Shown here: piece by piece, positions 16,076 through 24,955 of the stretch
How positions within the stretch are numbered: the stretch's first letter is position 1
Layout: each line of letters opens with the position of its first letter
NCBI GenBank assembly: GCA_963823675.1
Contig: CAWGMT010000011.1
Span: 558,001-622,000, forward strand
Direction of reading: 5' to 3'
DNA: 64,000 nucleotides
Origin: CAWGMT01 sp963823675
GTDB lineage: Bacteria; Planctomycetota; Planctomycetia; Isosphaerales; Isosphaeraceae
Notes under the pieces: generated by a model
What the model saw: only the letters and a program-made list of their open reading frames with translations
Database searches by the model: none
What the model was told of the DNA's origin: nothing
Program-made: the position numbers and the translations under genes

Positions 16076-16945
16076 TTAGCCATTTGTCGGGTCGTTGTTA
16101 TTTTTTTGCTTTCCCTGACGTCGATCCACGCACCTCACGCCCCGGCTCGGCTGGCGCAGTGCAAAAACCTCGACATCGACACCCGCGGCGAAATGTGCCA
16201 GGGGAGCCGCGCTGGGCCGGTGCAAGCCGGCGGCGAGCAAGAGGGTTTCATCGAGCGCGAGGATTTGTGCGGTCTGAAGCGGATAGGGAGCGTGATAAAC
16301 GCGCCCCTCGTAGAGACAATCTTGCCATACTGTGTAGAGGATGTATCGCTCTACCAGGAAGTATTCGAGTGTGCCGGGCTGGGCGGGTTGAACGGCGCCG
16401 TCGGGTGTGGCCCGTATCGCGTAGGAAGCCGGCAATGGGGCTGGCCATTGTCTGACTCCGGCGTAAACAATCGATTTCGAGTGGCCCGTCGAGCCCGCTG
16501 GCTCGCGCTCGAGGAACATCTGCGCGCGGTGATAAGGGAGGTGGAAAAACGCTCGGGCCAATCGGACTGCGCACGAATTGGCTGCATCGAGGCTGAAGAA
16601 CCAGACGCCCGGGTTGCGGCCTTCCACATGGACGTAGGTTCGCACGTTGGTCTCGTGAAAGCTCGAGAGCCCCCAGACCGACGGCAGTCCAACCGGCCGC
16701 ACTCCGGTCATGGTGAAGGGAACCAGACCGAGATAGGCCCTTCCCTCGAAGAGATCGAGATCGAGCTCGGGAGGTACAAAGGGCCGGACCATTTCGGGGG
16801 GAACCGGCCAGTGGGCGAAGAGCAATTCGCGCCATTTCTGCCGCATGACGGCCCGTCGATCGGGCCGGCGAGTCGGACTGCCCCGGTCGATTGCGGCCGT
16901 TGCATTCGGCGCGGCGCTCGAATATGGCTGCGCATCAGGAGACAT
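16076..16945 (-). CDS. DUF2071 (YqjF-like) family protein
   Basis: A 289-residue protein whose core matches DUF2071: KWRELLFAHWPVPPEMVRPF then VPPELDLDLFEGRAYLGLVP FTM, GLSSFHETNVRTYV, and PGVWFFSLDAANSCAVRLAR. The family is related by fold to acetoacetate decarboxylase, but its reaction is unknown. About 30 extra N-terminal residues (MSPDAQPYSSAAPNATAAID...) precede the domain and may or may not be translated; an internal start at MRQKWRELL is possible. No membrane segment. It stands alone, bounded by palindromic repeats on one side and the upstream region of the giant gene on the other. Confidence 0.85.
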   Translation of the reverse strand: MSPDAQPYSSAAPNATAAIDRGSPTRRPDRRAVMRQKWRELLFAHWPVPPEMVRPFVPPELDLDLFEGRAYLGLVPFTMTGVRPVGLPSVWGLSSFHETNVRTYVHVEGRNPGVWFFSLDAANSCAVRLARAFFHLPYHRAQMFLEREPAGSTGHSKSIVYAGVRQWPAPLPASYAIRATPDGAVQPAQPGTLEYFLVERYILYTVWQDCLYEGRVYHAPYPLQTAQILALDETLLLAAGLHRPSAAPLAHFAAGVDVEVFALRQPSRGVRCVDRRQGKQKNNNDPTNG

Positions 16946-17436
16946 GGGTGAAATCGACTCGCTTTTTCGGTTACGGCAACGAGCGGAGAAACCGCCACCC
17001 AGATAAGGTGCATCAGAGAATCAGGGATTCTCTATACGATAATAACAGCCCGCGGCGATGTTGTCTTGAACGGCACCAATCCGCTTTGGTACCGTCAACG
17101 GATTAGCAGCCTCCATTCATCTCAACAGAAGAATTTCGAGCTTCCCTCTTGACACAGCCGCAACCAAGCGTGAATGATAGCTGACTACATTGCAGGCAGC
17201 CATGAGTTGAGTACGGTGTGGGATTCGCAGCCGTGACGCGAATTTGGGCGTGTGACGGCCGAATTCCGCCCCCGCATGAAAACTGCGCCTCGACATTATG
17301 GGAGATTTGACTCCGACCAGTTAAGCCTGCATGTTTTGTCTATTCCTTGAAGTTTATTGCGCTTCAGTAGCCAACGCCGGCGGCACAATCGGGATCACTG
17401 GCACAAGCGTCACGGTGCGAGCAGCGACCAACGAAG
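16946..17436. other. Upstream region of the giant surface-protein gene
   Basis: No gene is visible. A possible promoter on the plus strand is TTGACA at 17149-17154 with AATGAT at 17173-17178 (18-bp spacing, 4 of 6 matches in the -10), about 255 bp before the start codon at 17437. No clear terminator is visible. Confidence 0.3.
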
Positions 17437-20205
17437 GTGGGAGACAACGCAATGCGTACAGGATCGTCGGACACCCTATTCCAAGGGCACCGCGGCCGGA
17501 CTCGCCGGGACGCCCGGCTCAAGAGTGGCAGGAAGTCGCGGTTCCGCCGGTTGGATCTGGAAGGCCTCGAGAATCGCCTGCTCTTGGCCACGGCGCCGGC
17601 GGCGGTGGACACGACGGTCAACGGCTCGGCGCTGGGACCGATCAGTCTGACGAATCTGACACTCGCCACCGAGCAGGGCGATGCCAACAGCCCGACGGTC
17701 GCGGTCGACCCTTATGATTCGCAGAAGGTATTCGCGGTCTGGGGCCTCGACGGGTCGCAGATCGTTCCCGCTGTGACCGCGCCGACGGCCGTCGTCGAGG
17801 GGGCTTACTCGGATGATGGCGGGGCAGACTGGACGTCTCTGGGCGTGAACGTGAACCCCCCGATGACGGACCCCCTGACCTTGACTTCCTACGAGCAGAT
17901 CACGGACCCGAGCGTTGCGTTTGACAGCCAGGGGAATGTCTACGTGCTGGCCCTCCAGTCCTCCGGCGCCACGGATGGTGCGCTGACCCTGACGAAATTC
18001 AATTTCTCCGGCACTTCGCCGAATTCCGTCGGCCTGCCCAACAACGGCATCATCTATCAGTGGATAACCGGCGCCGACGCGGCGACCACCCCGACCCTGG
18101 CCGTCGATGCGGGCACGTTCCCTTCCGGGCAAACTCCTCCGGCAGGCGTGCCCACCGATCCGTATGTGAACAACGTCTACATCGCCTGGGCCAGCATTGA
18201 CGGCGAACCGGCCGCCGGCGCGGTGGTATTCAACCCCGACAGGATCGAGATCGTCGTTGGTACGCCCGTTCCGGGCGCATCGGGGAATCAGTCAACGATG
18301 GCTTTCAGTGGTGTGAGGACGGTCAATACCGGCGGCAACTTCACCACGCAGATCGACACCCACCCGCAGCTCATCATCAACCCCGGCAATTCCGGCGATC
18401 CCGGCCAGATCACCGTCGGCTGGGAGGACGCCGGCACCGCCGACGCCGCCAACGGGGGCAATCCGCCGCTGACCTTGCTGATGTCGAACATCGTGCAGCC
18501 CGGCAAAGCGTACGGGTTCATCAGCGGTTCCATCGGGGCCATTGCGCCCGCTCAAAGCCTGACCATCAACGGCACGACGGTAACCGTTCCGGTGACGACG
18601 CCCTTCAGCGACTCGGTCAGCGTTCCCAACCCGGCGAGCATCAACGACCTTACCGTCACGCTGGCGGCGACCGATCAACAGTCGATTGGCAATTTGCAAG
18701 TTGTGCTGGAGGCTCCCAACGGGGCCGAGATCACACTGGTGGAAAACCAGATCAATGCCGCCGCACAGGCCAACACCAGCGTCGGCCTCCCGACCGGCAA
18801 CGCCATCGGGGTCTATGGTTTCACCACCGGTGCAACCGGTAACCCCGGGCAGGTTGTGGGGACGACCTTCGACGACAATGCCACCCGGAACATCTTCGAT
18901 CCCACCAACGCCATCCCCCCGGTGAACGGGAACACCGCGGTCGACTATGTCGGCTTCTTCCGGCCTGAATTCGGTAGTCTGAAGAACTTCCTCACGTCAG
19001 TTGGGTCGGCCAATATCAACAATTCGTGGACTCTGCTGATCACGAATTACAGCCCCACAATCACCGCGGGTGTCGCCAACCAGGCCACGCTCAGCGCGTT
19101 CAGCCTCCAGTTCAGCACGAGGATGACCACCCCGGCGGGAGTCTCGCCGAGCAGCATCGCCAACGAATTCGAATACTACTACGGCACCAATACGGCCCCC
19201 TTCTTTACAATCGTGGTCCCCGGCTCGCTGACTGATACTTACCCCACCACCGCGCCGTCCACGCCCAACGGCGTCGGCCCGGGCCTGGTCTTTGCCGAGG
19301 ACAACACGCTGGGGCCGTACAGCCCGTATCAAGGCCGGATCTACGCCGCCTTCGTCGGCTATTTCGACGCCGCGATTTCGGGCCCCACCAACCCGACCAC
19401 CAACACCGACATCTTCCTGGTGTACTCGGACAACGGCGGACAGACGTGGAGCAGCCCGGAGCTCGTCAACGCCGACCAGGCATCCACCGACGGTTATAGC
19501 GCTGCGAACGATTCGGAAGCGGACCCCAACAACGAGCTAACCGGCCGGACGCAGTTCCAGCCTGAGCTTGCGGTCGACCAGTTCGACGGGGACCCTGGTT
19601 ATCTCGTGGCGCGATGCGCGCGACGACGCCGGCAATGCCCGGGTCGCAACCTACATCACCACCAGCATCGACGGCGGCCAAACCTTCGGTCCCGCGACCT
19701 ACGCCAACCCGCCCAAGACGGCCGTCGACGCGATCACCGGGGCGACCAACATCATCGGTCCGGCGTCCGACAACGAGTCGGCGGGGAACCCCGCCACCGA
19801 CGCCTTGTTCGGCTATGGCAACCAGATGGGCTTGGCCGTTGCCGGCGGACAGCTCTTTCCGATCTGGGCGGGCAACTTCAACGGCCCCAATGGCGACACC
19901 AACGACAGCTACTACAACGGCGCAGTCACCTCCTACCCGCTGAACATCTGGTACCAGCCGATGACCATCGCGGCCGGGCCGCGGATCATCTCCACCACGA
20001 CGGGACCGGTGGTGGCGACCACGCTGACCGGATCGGCCGTCGATCTGCCCCAGTTCATCCCGCCTACCTTCCCTGTATCTGTCCCCTACGAAGGTGTGTC
20101 CGGCCCGGGGGTGCTCGATTCGCAGGTGGTGATTCCCGCGTCGGGCAACCCTGGCACCGTGGACAGCTCGCTCGAGGTGGAACTGAGAATTACCAATCCG
20201 AATGA
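17437..20205 (+). CDS. Giant extracellular protein, N-terminal segment (sorting motif, beta-propeller, P-domain)
   Basis: First of several frames that together form one gene of about 14 kb (17437-31419, roughly 4,660 residues). The N-terminus carries a basic stretch and the planctomycete export motif RRLDLEGLENRLLLA. Then come sialidase/BNR-type beta-propeller blades (AYSDDGGADWTSLG, FLVYSDNGGQTWSSPELV) and a first P-domain-like unit at about 18520-19120. The frame departs near 19590-19600, where GACGGGGACC appears to hold one extra G: the family sequence QFDG continues one frame over as TLVISWRDARDDAG. The 200 residues after that in this ORF (RCARRRRQCPGRN...) are meaningless. Likely secreted and surface-associated, with an adhesive or matrix role by analogy. 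Confidence 0.85.
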   Translation: MGDNAMRTGSSDTLFQGHRGRTRRDARLKSGRKSRFRRLDLEGLENRLLLATAPAAVDTTVNGSALGPISLTNLTLATEQGDANSPTVAVDPYDSQKVFAVWGLDGSQIVPAVTAPTAVVEGAYSDDGGADWTSLGVNVNPPMTDPLTLTSYEQITDPSVAFDSQGNVYVLALQSSGATDGALTLTKFNFSGTSPNSVGLPNNGIIYQWITGADAATTPTLAVDAGTFPSGQTPPAGVPTDPYVNNVYIAWASIDGEPAAGAVVFNPDRIEIVVGTPVPGASGNQSTMAFSGVRTVNTGGNFTTQIDTHPQLIINPGNSGDPGQITVGWEDAGTADAANGGNPPLTLLMSNIVQPGKAYGFISGSIGAIAPAQSLTINGTTVTVPVTTPFSDSVSVPNPASINDLTVTLAATDQQSIGNLQVVLEAPNGAEITLVENQINAAAQANTSVGLPTGNAIGVYGFTTGATGNPGQVVGTTFDDNATRNIFDPTNAIPPVNGNTAVDYVGFFRPEFGSLKNFLTSVGSANINNSWTLLITNYSPTITAGVANQATLSAFSLQFSTRMTTPAGVSPSSIANEFEYYYGTNTAPFFTIVVPGSLTDTYPTTAPSTPNGVGPGLVFAEDNTLGPYSPYQGRIYAAFVGYFDAAISGPTNPTTNTDIFLVYSDNGGQTWSSPELVNADQASTDGYSAANDSEADPNNELTGRTQFQPELAVDQFDGDPGYLVARCARRRRQCPGRNLHHHQHRRRPNLRSRDLRQPAQDGRRRDHRGDQHHRSGVRQRVGGEPRHRRLVRLWQPDGLGRCRRTALSDLGGQLQRPQWRHQRQLLQRRSHLLPAEHLVPADDHRGRAADHLHHDGTGGGDHADRIGRRSAPVHPAYLPCICPLRRCVRPGGARFAGGDSRVGQPWHRGQLARGGTENYQSE

Positions 20206-23200
20206 TTCCAAGTTAAGCGCCGTGCTGATCGCGCCCGATGGGACGCCGGTCACGCTATTCGCGGCCGGAACCCTGGCCGGCGCGAACCTCACGAACACGA
20301 TCTTCAGCGATGGGGCAGCCCATCTGATCACCGCGGGTACCGCGCCTTACACCGGGACCTTCAAGCCCGAAGATCCCCTGGGACTGGCCCAGTTGATCGG
20401 CAAAAACCTCGCCGGCACCTGGACGCTCCAGATCACCAACGATGCGATCTATGCAGCGGGCGGCGAAGTCAATCTCGTGAGCTGGTCGCTCAAAACCTCA
20501 ACGGCAACCTACCTGGCGCAGTCGGGGCCCACGACATCCACGATCCCGATCACGGGCGACCCCAGCCTCAATGTCGGCAGCCTCCAGGTCACACTCTCTC
20601 TGGTCTATCCGACTGACGGCGCCCTGACCCTCAAGCTGATTGCGCCTGCCACCAACAATGTCAACTTCACCGGCACACTGACGCAAGGGTCGGCGTCCGT
20701 CACGGGCGTCAGCAGCACGGTGGGGCTGGTCGTCGGGCAGACCGTGACCGGGCTCGGCCTCCCGTTTGGAACCACGATCCTGACCATCAACAGCTCGACC
20801 GATACGCTCATGCTCTCGGCGGACGCGGCGGTCGGCGGCTCCAAGAGCCTCACTGCCAGCTATTCCGTGACACTCTATCAAAAGCCCGGCGATACCGGCC
20901 AGAGCTTCACCAACACGACCTTCTCCGATTCGGCGGCCCAGTCGATCACGGCCGGTACCGCGCCCTACACGGGGACGTTCCAACCGGTCCAGTCCTTGAG
21001 CCTTTTCAACGGTCTGCCGGCCGGCGGCAACTGGATGCTCGAGGTCGATGGGGGAACCGGCCCGAACGGGGGGATCCTCCAGAGCTGGTCCCTCTCGGTC
21101 AATGGGGTCGCATCCAAGCCCACGAGCTTCGACGTCACTTTCGACCGCCCGATCGATCCGCTGGCCCTGATCAATGCGGGGCAGGCGACCTTCAGCGCCG
21201 CCGATGTCCAGGTCTTCTACCACGATACCACCAGCGGCGATGCGTCTATCCCCCTCATGGTCACCGGCGTCACAGCCATCCAACCGGCCTACTATGTGAC
21301 GGACCCGACCCAGGACGGCTACGACGGCTACACCAACTTCCTGGTCACGTTCAACCCCGATGAGCTGCCGACCGGCAAGCCCAGCGGGATCACCGATTAC
21401 ACGGGGACGTACAGCTACGTGATCGCGCCGGACAACGGGGCCGCAACACCGACGGCGATCAGCTCGCCGATCTGGTCGTACGCCACGGTGCCGCAGCCCG
21501 AGCCGGTCATCACACCCGTCAAAATCACCCCGACCCCGCCGGGCGGTGAGATCGTGGATCCCAAGGCGTCGGTCTCGCCCAATCTCTCGATCCCGACCTG
21601 GGGCCCGGGCGGCTCGGGGACTCAGTACGACCAAACGACCTCGACGATCACGCTCAGCGCTTACAACAACGAGACGATCAACGGGCTGACCGTCAACCTG
21701 ACGATCACCGACCCGCTCACGCCCCCCGGCCTGGGCAACGATGGCGACCTGGAACTCGAGCTCACTGCGCCCAACGGCAACACCATCGTCCTCTACGAGA
21801 AGCCCGGAGACACCAACCAGAACTTGACCAACGTGACGTTCTCGAATAGCGCGGCCCAGTCGATCCTGCTGGCGAGCGGACCGTACACGAATGGGACGTA
21901 CCAGCCCAACAATCCTCTGACCTTGCTCAACGGCAGCGCGGTCAACGGCGTGTACGTGCTCACGATCGACAATTTCTCGAACATCAACGCCGGTACGCTC
22001 GTGAACTGGTCGATCACCATCCACCCGACCACGTTCGGGGTGAAGTTCCAGTCCGGGGCGGCGATGGACCAGAACGCCGACGGGACGTCCGACGAGAACC
22101 CGCTGACTGCGCCGTTCATTGGCTTGAGCCCCGGCGACCTCTACGAGGCCCCGATGCCCCAGCCCACCGCGCCCATCACGTTCAACGCCACCAACCTCCT
22201 CAACCCGCCATTTGATCAGAACACGCTGCCCCTGATCTTCCCGGGCCCCTACGTGGTGTCGACCTCGGTGCCCGGCGGCACCGGCTACGACAACGAGGTC
22301 CTCAACGGCACGAACAGCTCGCTCAACGTGACCTTTGACGAGCCCATGGAGACCAGCTCGTTCGCCCCCGGCAACGTGCTCCAGATCATGGGCCCGGTCG
22401 GCTCGATCACGGGCCCCCAGAGCTATCCGTCGGATAGCACCCTCCAGACAATCCAGACGGCGCCCTCGGCAACCGAGCCGTACGTTCTGGACTCGACGTT
22501 GACCATCCCGAGTTTCGACGGCACGTTCACGATCGAGGACATCACGCTCCAGCTCAACATCGCCTTCTCGCACGACGCGTCCTTAAGCGCGGTCCTGATC
22601 GCGCCGGACGGTACCCAGGTGGCCTTGTTCTCGGGTGTCGGGGGCTTGACCGGCGCGAACTTCGTCAATACCACCTTCGACGATGCCGCGGAGACCGCGA
22701 TCACCTCCGGCGCCGCCCCCTTCACCGGAACGTTTCAGCCCACCGGCAAGCTCTCGAGCCTGGACGGTAAAACGGTCGATGCGCAGAACGCCACCATTTC
22801 GACGCTGTACGGCCCCGGCGTCTGGACGCTCCAGGTCACCAACTCGAGCACGACGATCAAGGGCACGCTCGAAGGCTGGTCGTTAAACATCACGCCGATG
22901 CTCACGGTCACCGGACTTGCCTCCGGCACCTTCACCGGGACGCTTTTGAACAACTCGGCGACCGTCACGGGCATCGGCAGTACGGCGGGACTCTTCGCCG
23001 GGCAGAGCATCACCGGCACCGGCATCCCGTACGGGACGACGATCCAGGCCATCGACAGCTCGACCTCCATCACGCTGTCGGCGAACGCGACGGTAAGCGG
23101 CTCCGAGACCCTCACGTCCTTGATCGCGACAGCCGCGGCGACGACCGTGTTCCGGATCGGCTTCCCGCAGCAGGAGCTCAGCGGCACCTATACGCTCGAG

Positions 23201-24955
23201 ATCGGCGAGAACCCCGCGACCGGTCTGTTCCCACTGGACACGAACGGCGATGCGGTCGATTCCAGCTTCGACGCGGGCCTGGACGTGCTCCGCGGCGGGG
23301 GTTCGAATACCCCGGTGACGACCGTCGGATACGCCGCCGCCGATCTGCCCAAGGTGATCCCCGCGCCGACCGTTGGGTCCACGCCGAGCCAGGTGACGTC
23401 GACGATCATTGTGCCCAACAATTTCCAGGTGCTGGGAGACACGACCTCCTCGGGGATCAGCGGTCTGCGGGTCACGGTCAATTTGACGTATCCCTACGAC
23501 CCCGACCTGACGCTGACCCTCGAGCACTTCGATCTGAACGGCAACCCGCAGGGCTCGATCGCCCTGGCCACCAGCGTGGGCGCCGGCGGCAACCAGAAGG
23601 CCAACTTCACCAATACCGTGTTTGACGACAACGCGACGACGCCGATCCAAAACGCCGGCGCGCCCTTCTTCGGCACGTACAATCCCCAGCTACCGCTGTC
23701 GGACTTTGCGGGAGTGAGCGCCCAGGGGACATGGGTGCTGGTGGTCCAGAACAACTCGACGACCAACGGCACGGGCACCATCAACAGTTGGTCGCTGAGC
23801 TTCCAGAAGCCGGTGCCGACCTCGGGCCTGGGGGAGCCAGGCGCCGATAATATCAGCGCCAGCTTCCGCATCTTCAACCTGGGTCAGGCCGATGCGATGT
23901 CGGCCGAGGCGTGGACGCCGGTCGGCCCGGCGTCGAACAGTGGCACTGCCGGGCCCAGCAACGGTGCGTCGGCGGCGTCGAACACGTCGGGCAGTGTCAC
24001 CGCCCTGGCGATCGATCCTTCCGACCCGACGGGCAACACGGTTTATGCGGCGGGCGCCAGCGGCGGCGTCTGGAAGACGACCGACTTCCTCACGACCAAC
24101 CCGGCGGGCCCGACCTGGATCTCGCTCACCAGCTTCGGGCCCAGCAACGCGGTCAACATCGGCAGCATCACCGTCTTCCCCCGGAATGGCGATACGAACC
24201 AGTCGATCATCATCGCCGCCACCGGCGAGAACGACACGACGCCCGCCATGCCGGGCGTCGGCTTCCTGATCTCCACCGACGGCGGCGCGACCTGGGCCCT
24301 CGATGATAGCTCCGTCAACGTCGATTCGAGCGGCAACCCGCTGCCGATTGAAACGACCAACCCGCTCCTGGCGCGCAACCGGGTTTTCGTGGGCGACACG
24401 ATCTACCAGGTCGTCGTCGACCCCACGCCCACGCCCTCCGGCGGGGTGATCATCTACGCCGCCGTGAGCGGACCGACTGGGGGAATCTGGCGCAGCCAGG
24501 ACACGGGCGCGACACTGGACCAACATGCTCCCGGGCCAGGCGACCGCCGTGGTGCTCGACCAGGACAGCGCCGCAGTCCAGTACCCCGCCGGCAGCCCCG
24601 CCATCAAGGGCAACCTCCAGGTCGTCTATGCCGGCATCGAGGGCACGGGCGTCGAGATGAGCCCCAACCAGGGCCAGTTCTGGTCCGTGATGAGCGGCGG
24701 CGTCGGCAACCCGCTGATCGTCAACACGCTCACCGACGCGAACGTCAACCCGATTGCCCCCGCGCCTTACTCCCAACGGCGCCCAGGGCCAGATCGTGCT
24801 GGCCGTGCCCGACGCGACCGGCGAGAGCGCCGAGGACCCGATCTACGAAGGCTGGCTCTACGCGGCCGTCGCCGGCACCGGCGGCGGCTGGGACGGGATG
24901 TGGGTCACCAAGGACTTCGGCCAGAACTGGACCTCGGTCCGCATCCCCACCCTGA
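19568..24955 (+). CDS. Giant extracellular protein, middle segment (P-domain-like repeats and beta-propeller)
   Basis: Continuation of the gene begun at 17437; coding is genuine from about 19600 to about 24515. It finishes the first propeller (SIDGGQTFGP...LFPIWAGNFNGP) and then carries five more units resembling the proprotein-convertase P domain, each with a pattern like LSAVLIAPDGTPVTLF, NTIFSD, GTAPYTGTFKP and GTWTLQITN. These lie at about 20040-20500, 20510-21110, 21560-22030, 22480-22900 and 23360-23820. A second propeller starts near 23890 (TALAIDPSDPTGNTVYAAG, GVWKTTDF). The third P unit is interrupted by a 64-residue module. Near 24515 the frame shifts (DTGAT then TNMLPGQATAVVLDQDSAAV one frame over). 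Confidence 0.85.
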   Translation: MRSTSSTGTLVISWRDARDDAGNARVATYITTSIDGGQTFGPATYANPPKTAVDAITGATNIIGPASDNESAGNPATDALFGYGNQMGLAVAGGQLFPIWAGNFNGPNGDTNDSYYNGAVTSYPLNIWYQPMTIAAGPRIISTTTGPVVATTLTGSAVDLPQFIPPTFPVSVPYEGVSGPGVLDSQVVIPASGNPGTVDSSLEVELRITNPNDSKLSAVLIAPDGTPVTLFAAGTLAGANLTNTIFSDGAAHLITAGTAPYTGTFKPEDPLGLAQLIGKNLAGTWTLQITNDAIYAAGGEVNLVSWSLKTSTATYLAQSGPTTSTIPITGDPSLNVGSLQVTLSLVYPTDGALTLKLIAPATNNVNFTGTLTQGSASVTGVSSTVGLVVGQTVTGLGLPFGTTILTINSSTDTLMLSADAAVGGSKSLTASYSVTLYQKPGDTGQSFTNTTFSDSAAQSITAGTAPYTGTFQPVQSLSLFNGLPAGGNWMLEVDGGTGPNGGILQSWSLSVNGVASKPTSFDVTFDRPIDPLALINAGQATFSAADVQVFYHDTTSGDASIPLMVTGVTAIQPAYYVTDPTQDGYDGYTNFLVTFNPDELPTGKPSGITDYTGTYSYVIAPDNGAATPTAISSPIWSYATVPQPEPVITPVKITPTPPGGEIVDPKASVSPNLSIPTWGPGGSGTQYDQTTSTITLSAYNNETINGLTVNLTITDPLTPPGLGNDGDLELELTAPNGNTIVLYEKPGDTNQNLTNVTFSNSAAQSILLASGPYTNGTYQPNNPLTLLNGSAVNGVYVLTIDNFSNINAGTLVNWSITIHPTTFGVKFQSGAAMDQNADGTSDENPLTAPFIGLSPGDLYEAPMPQPTAPITFNATNLLNPPFDQNTLPLIFPGPYVVSTSVPGGTGYDNEVLNGTNSSLNVTFDEPMETSSFAPGNVLQIMGPVGSITGPQSYPSDSTLQTIQTAPSATEPYVLDSTLTIPSFDGTFTIEDITLQLNIAFSHDASLSAVLIAPDGTQVALFSGVGGLTGANFVNTTFDDAAETAITSGAAPFTGTFQPTGKLSSLDGKTVDAQNATISTLYGPGVWTLQVTNSSTTIKGTLEGWSLNITPMLTVTGLASGTFTGTLLNNSATVTGIGSTAGLFAGQSITGTGIPYGTTIQAIDSSTSITLSANATVSGSETLTSLIATAAATTVFRIGFPQQELSGTYTLEIGENPATGLFPLDTNGDAVDSSFDAGLDVLRGGGSNTPVTTVGYAAADLPKVIPAPTVGSTPSQVTSTIIVPNNFQVLGDTTSSGISGLRVTVNLTYPYDPDLTLTLEHFDLNGNPQGSIALATSVGAGGNQKANFTNTVFDDNATTPIQNAGAPFFGTYNPQLPLSDFAGVSAQGTWVLVVQNNSTTNGTGTINSWSLSFQKPVPTSGLGEPGADNISASFRIFNLGQADAMSAEAWTPVGPASNSGTAGPSNGASAASNTSGSVTALAIDPSDPTGNTVYAAGASGGVWKTTDFLTTNPAGPTWISLTSFGPSNAVNIGSITVFPRNGDTNQSIIIAATGENDTTPAMPGVGFLISTDGGATWALDDSSVNVDSSGNPLPIETTNPLLARNRVFVGDTIYQVVVDPTPTPSGGVIIYAAVSGPTGGIWRSQDTGATLDQHAPGPGDRRGARPGQRRSPVPRRQPRHQGQPPGRLCRHRGHGRRDEPQPGPVLVRDERRRRQPADRQHAHRRERQPDCPRALLPTAPRARSCWPCPTRPARAPRTRSTKAGSTRPSPAPAAAGTGCGSPRTSARTGPRSASPP
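20665..20856 (+). repeat. In-frame module, copy 1
   Basis: About 64 residues (FTGTLTQGSASVTGVSSTVG ... GTTILTINSSTDTLMLSADA) inserted in the middle of the third P-domain-like unit, between KLIAPATN and SVTLYQKPGDTG, which are contiguous in sister units. Confidence 0.7.
22931..23118 (+). repeat. In-frame module, copy 2
   Basis: About 63 residues (FTGTLLNNSATVTGIGSTAG ... GIPYGTTIQAIDSSTSITLS) placed after the fifth P-domain-like unit and before FRIGFPQQELSGTYTLEIG. Confidence 0.65.

Noticed and set aside
20498..22573. A 691-codon minus-strand ORF within the giant gene, and similar ones at 24745-26724 and 29776-31455
   Set aside because: They are antisense shadows caused by the strong third-position G/C bias of the plus-strand gene. 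Their products are Arg/Gly/Val-rich with no domain.
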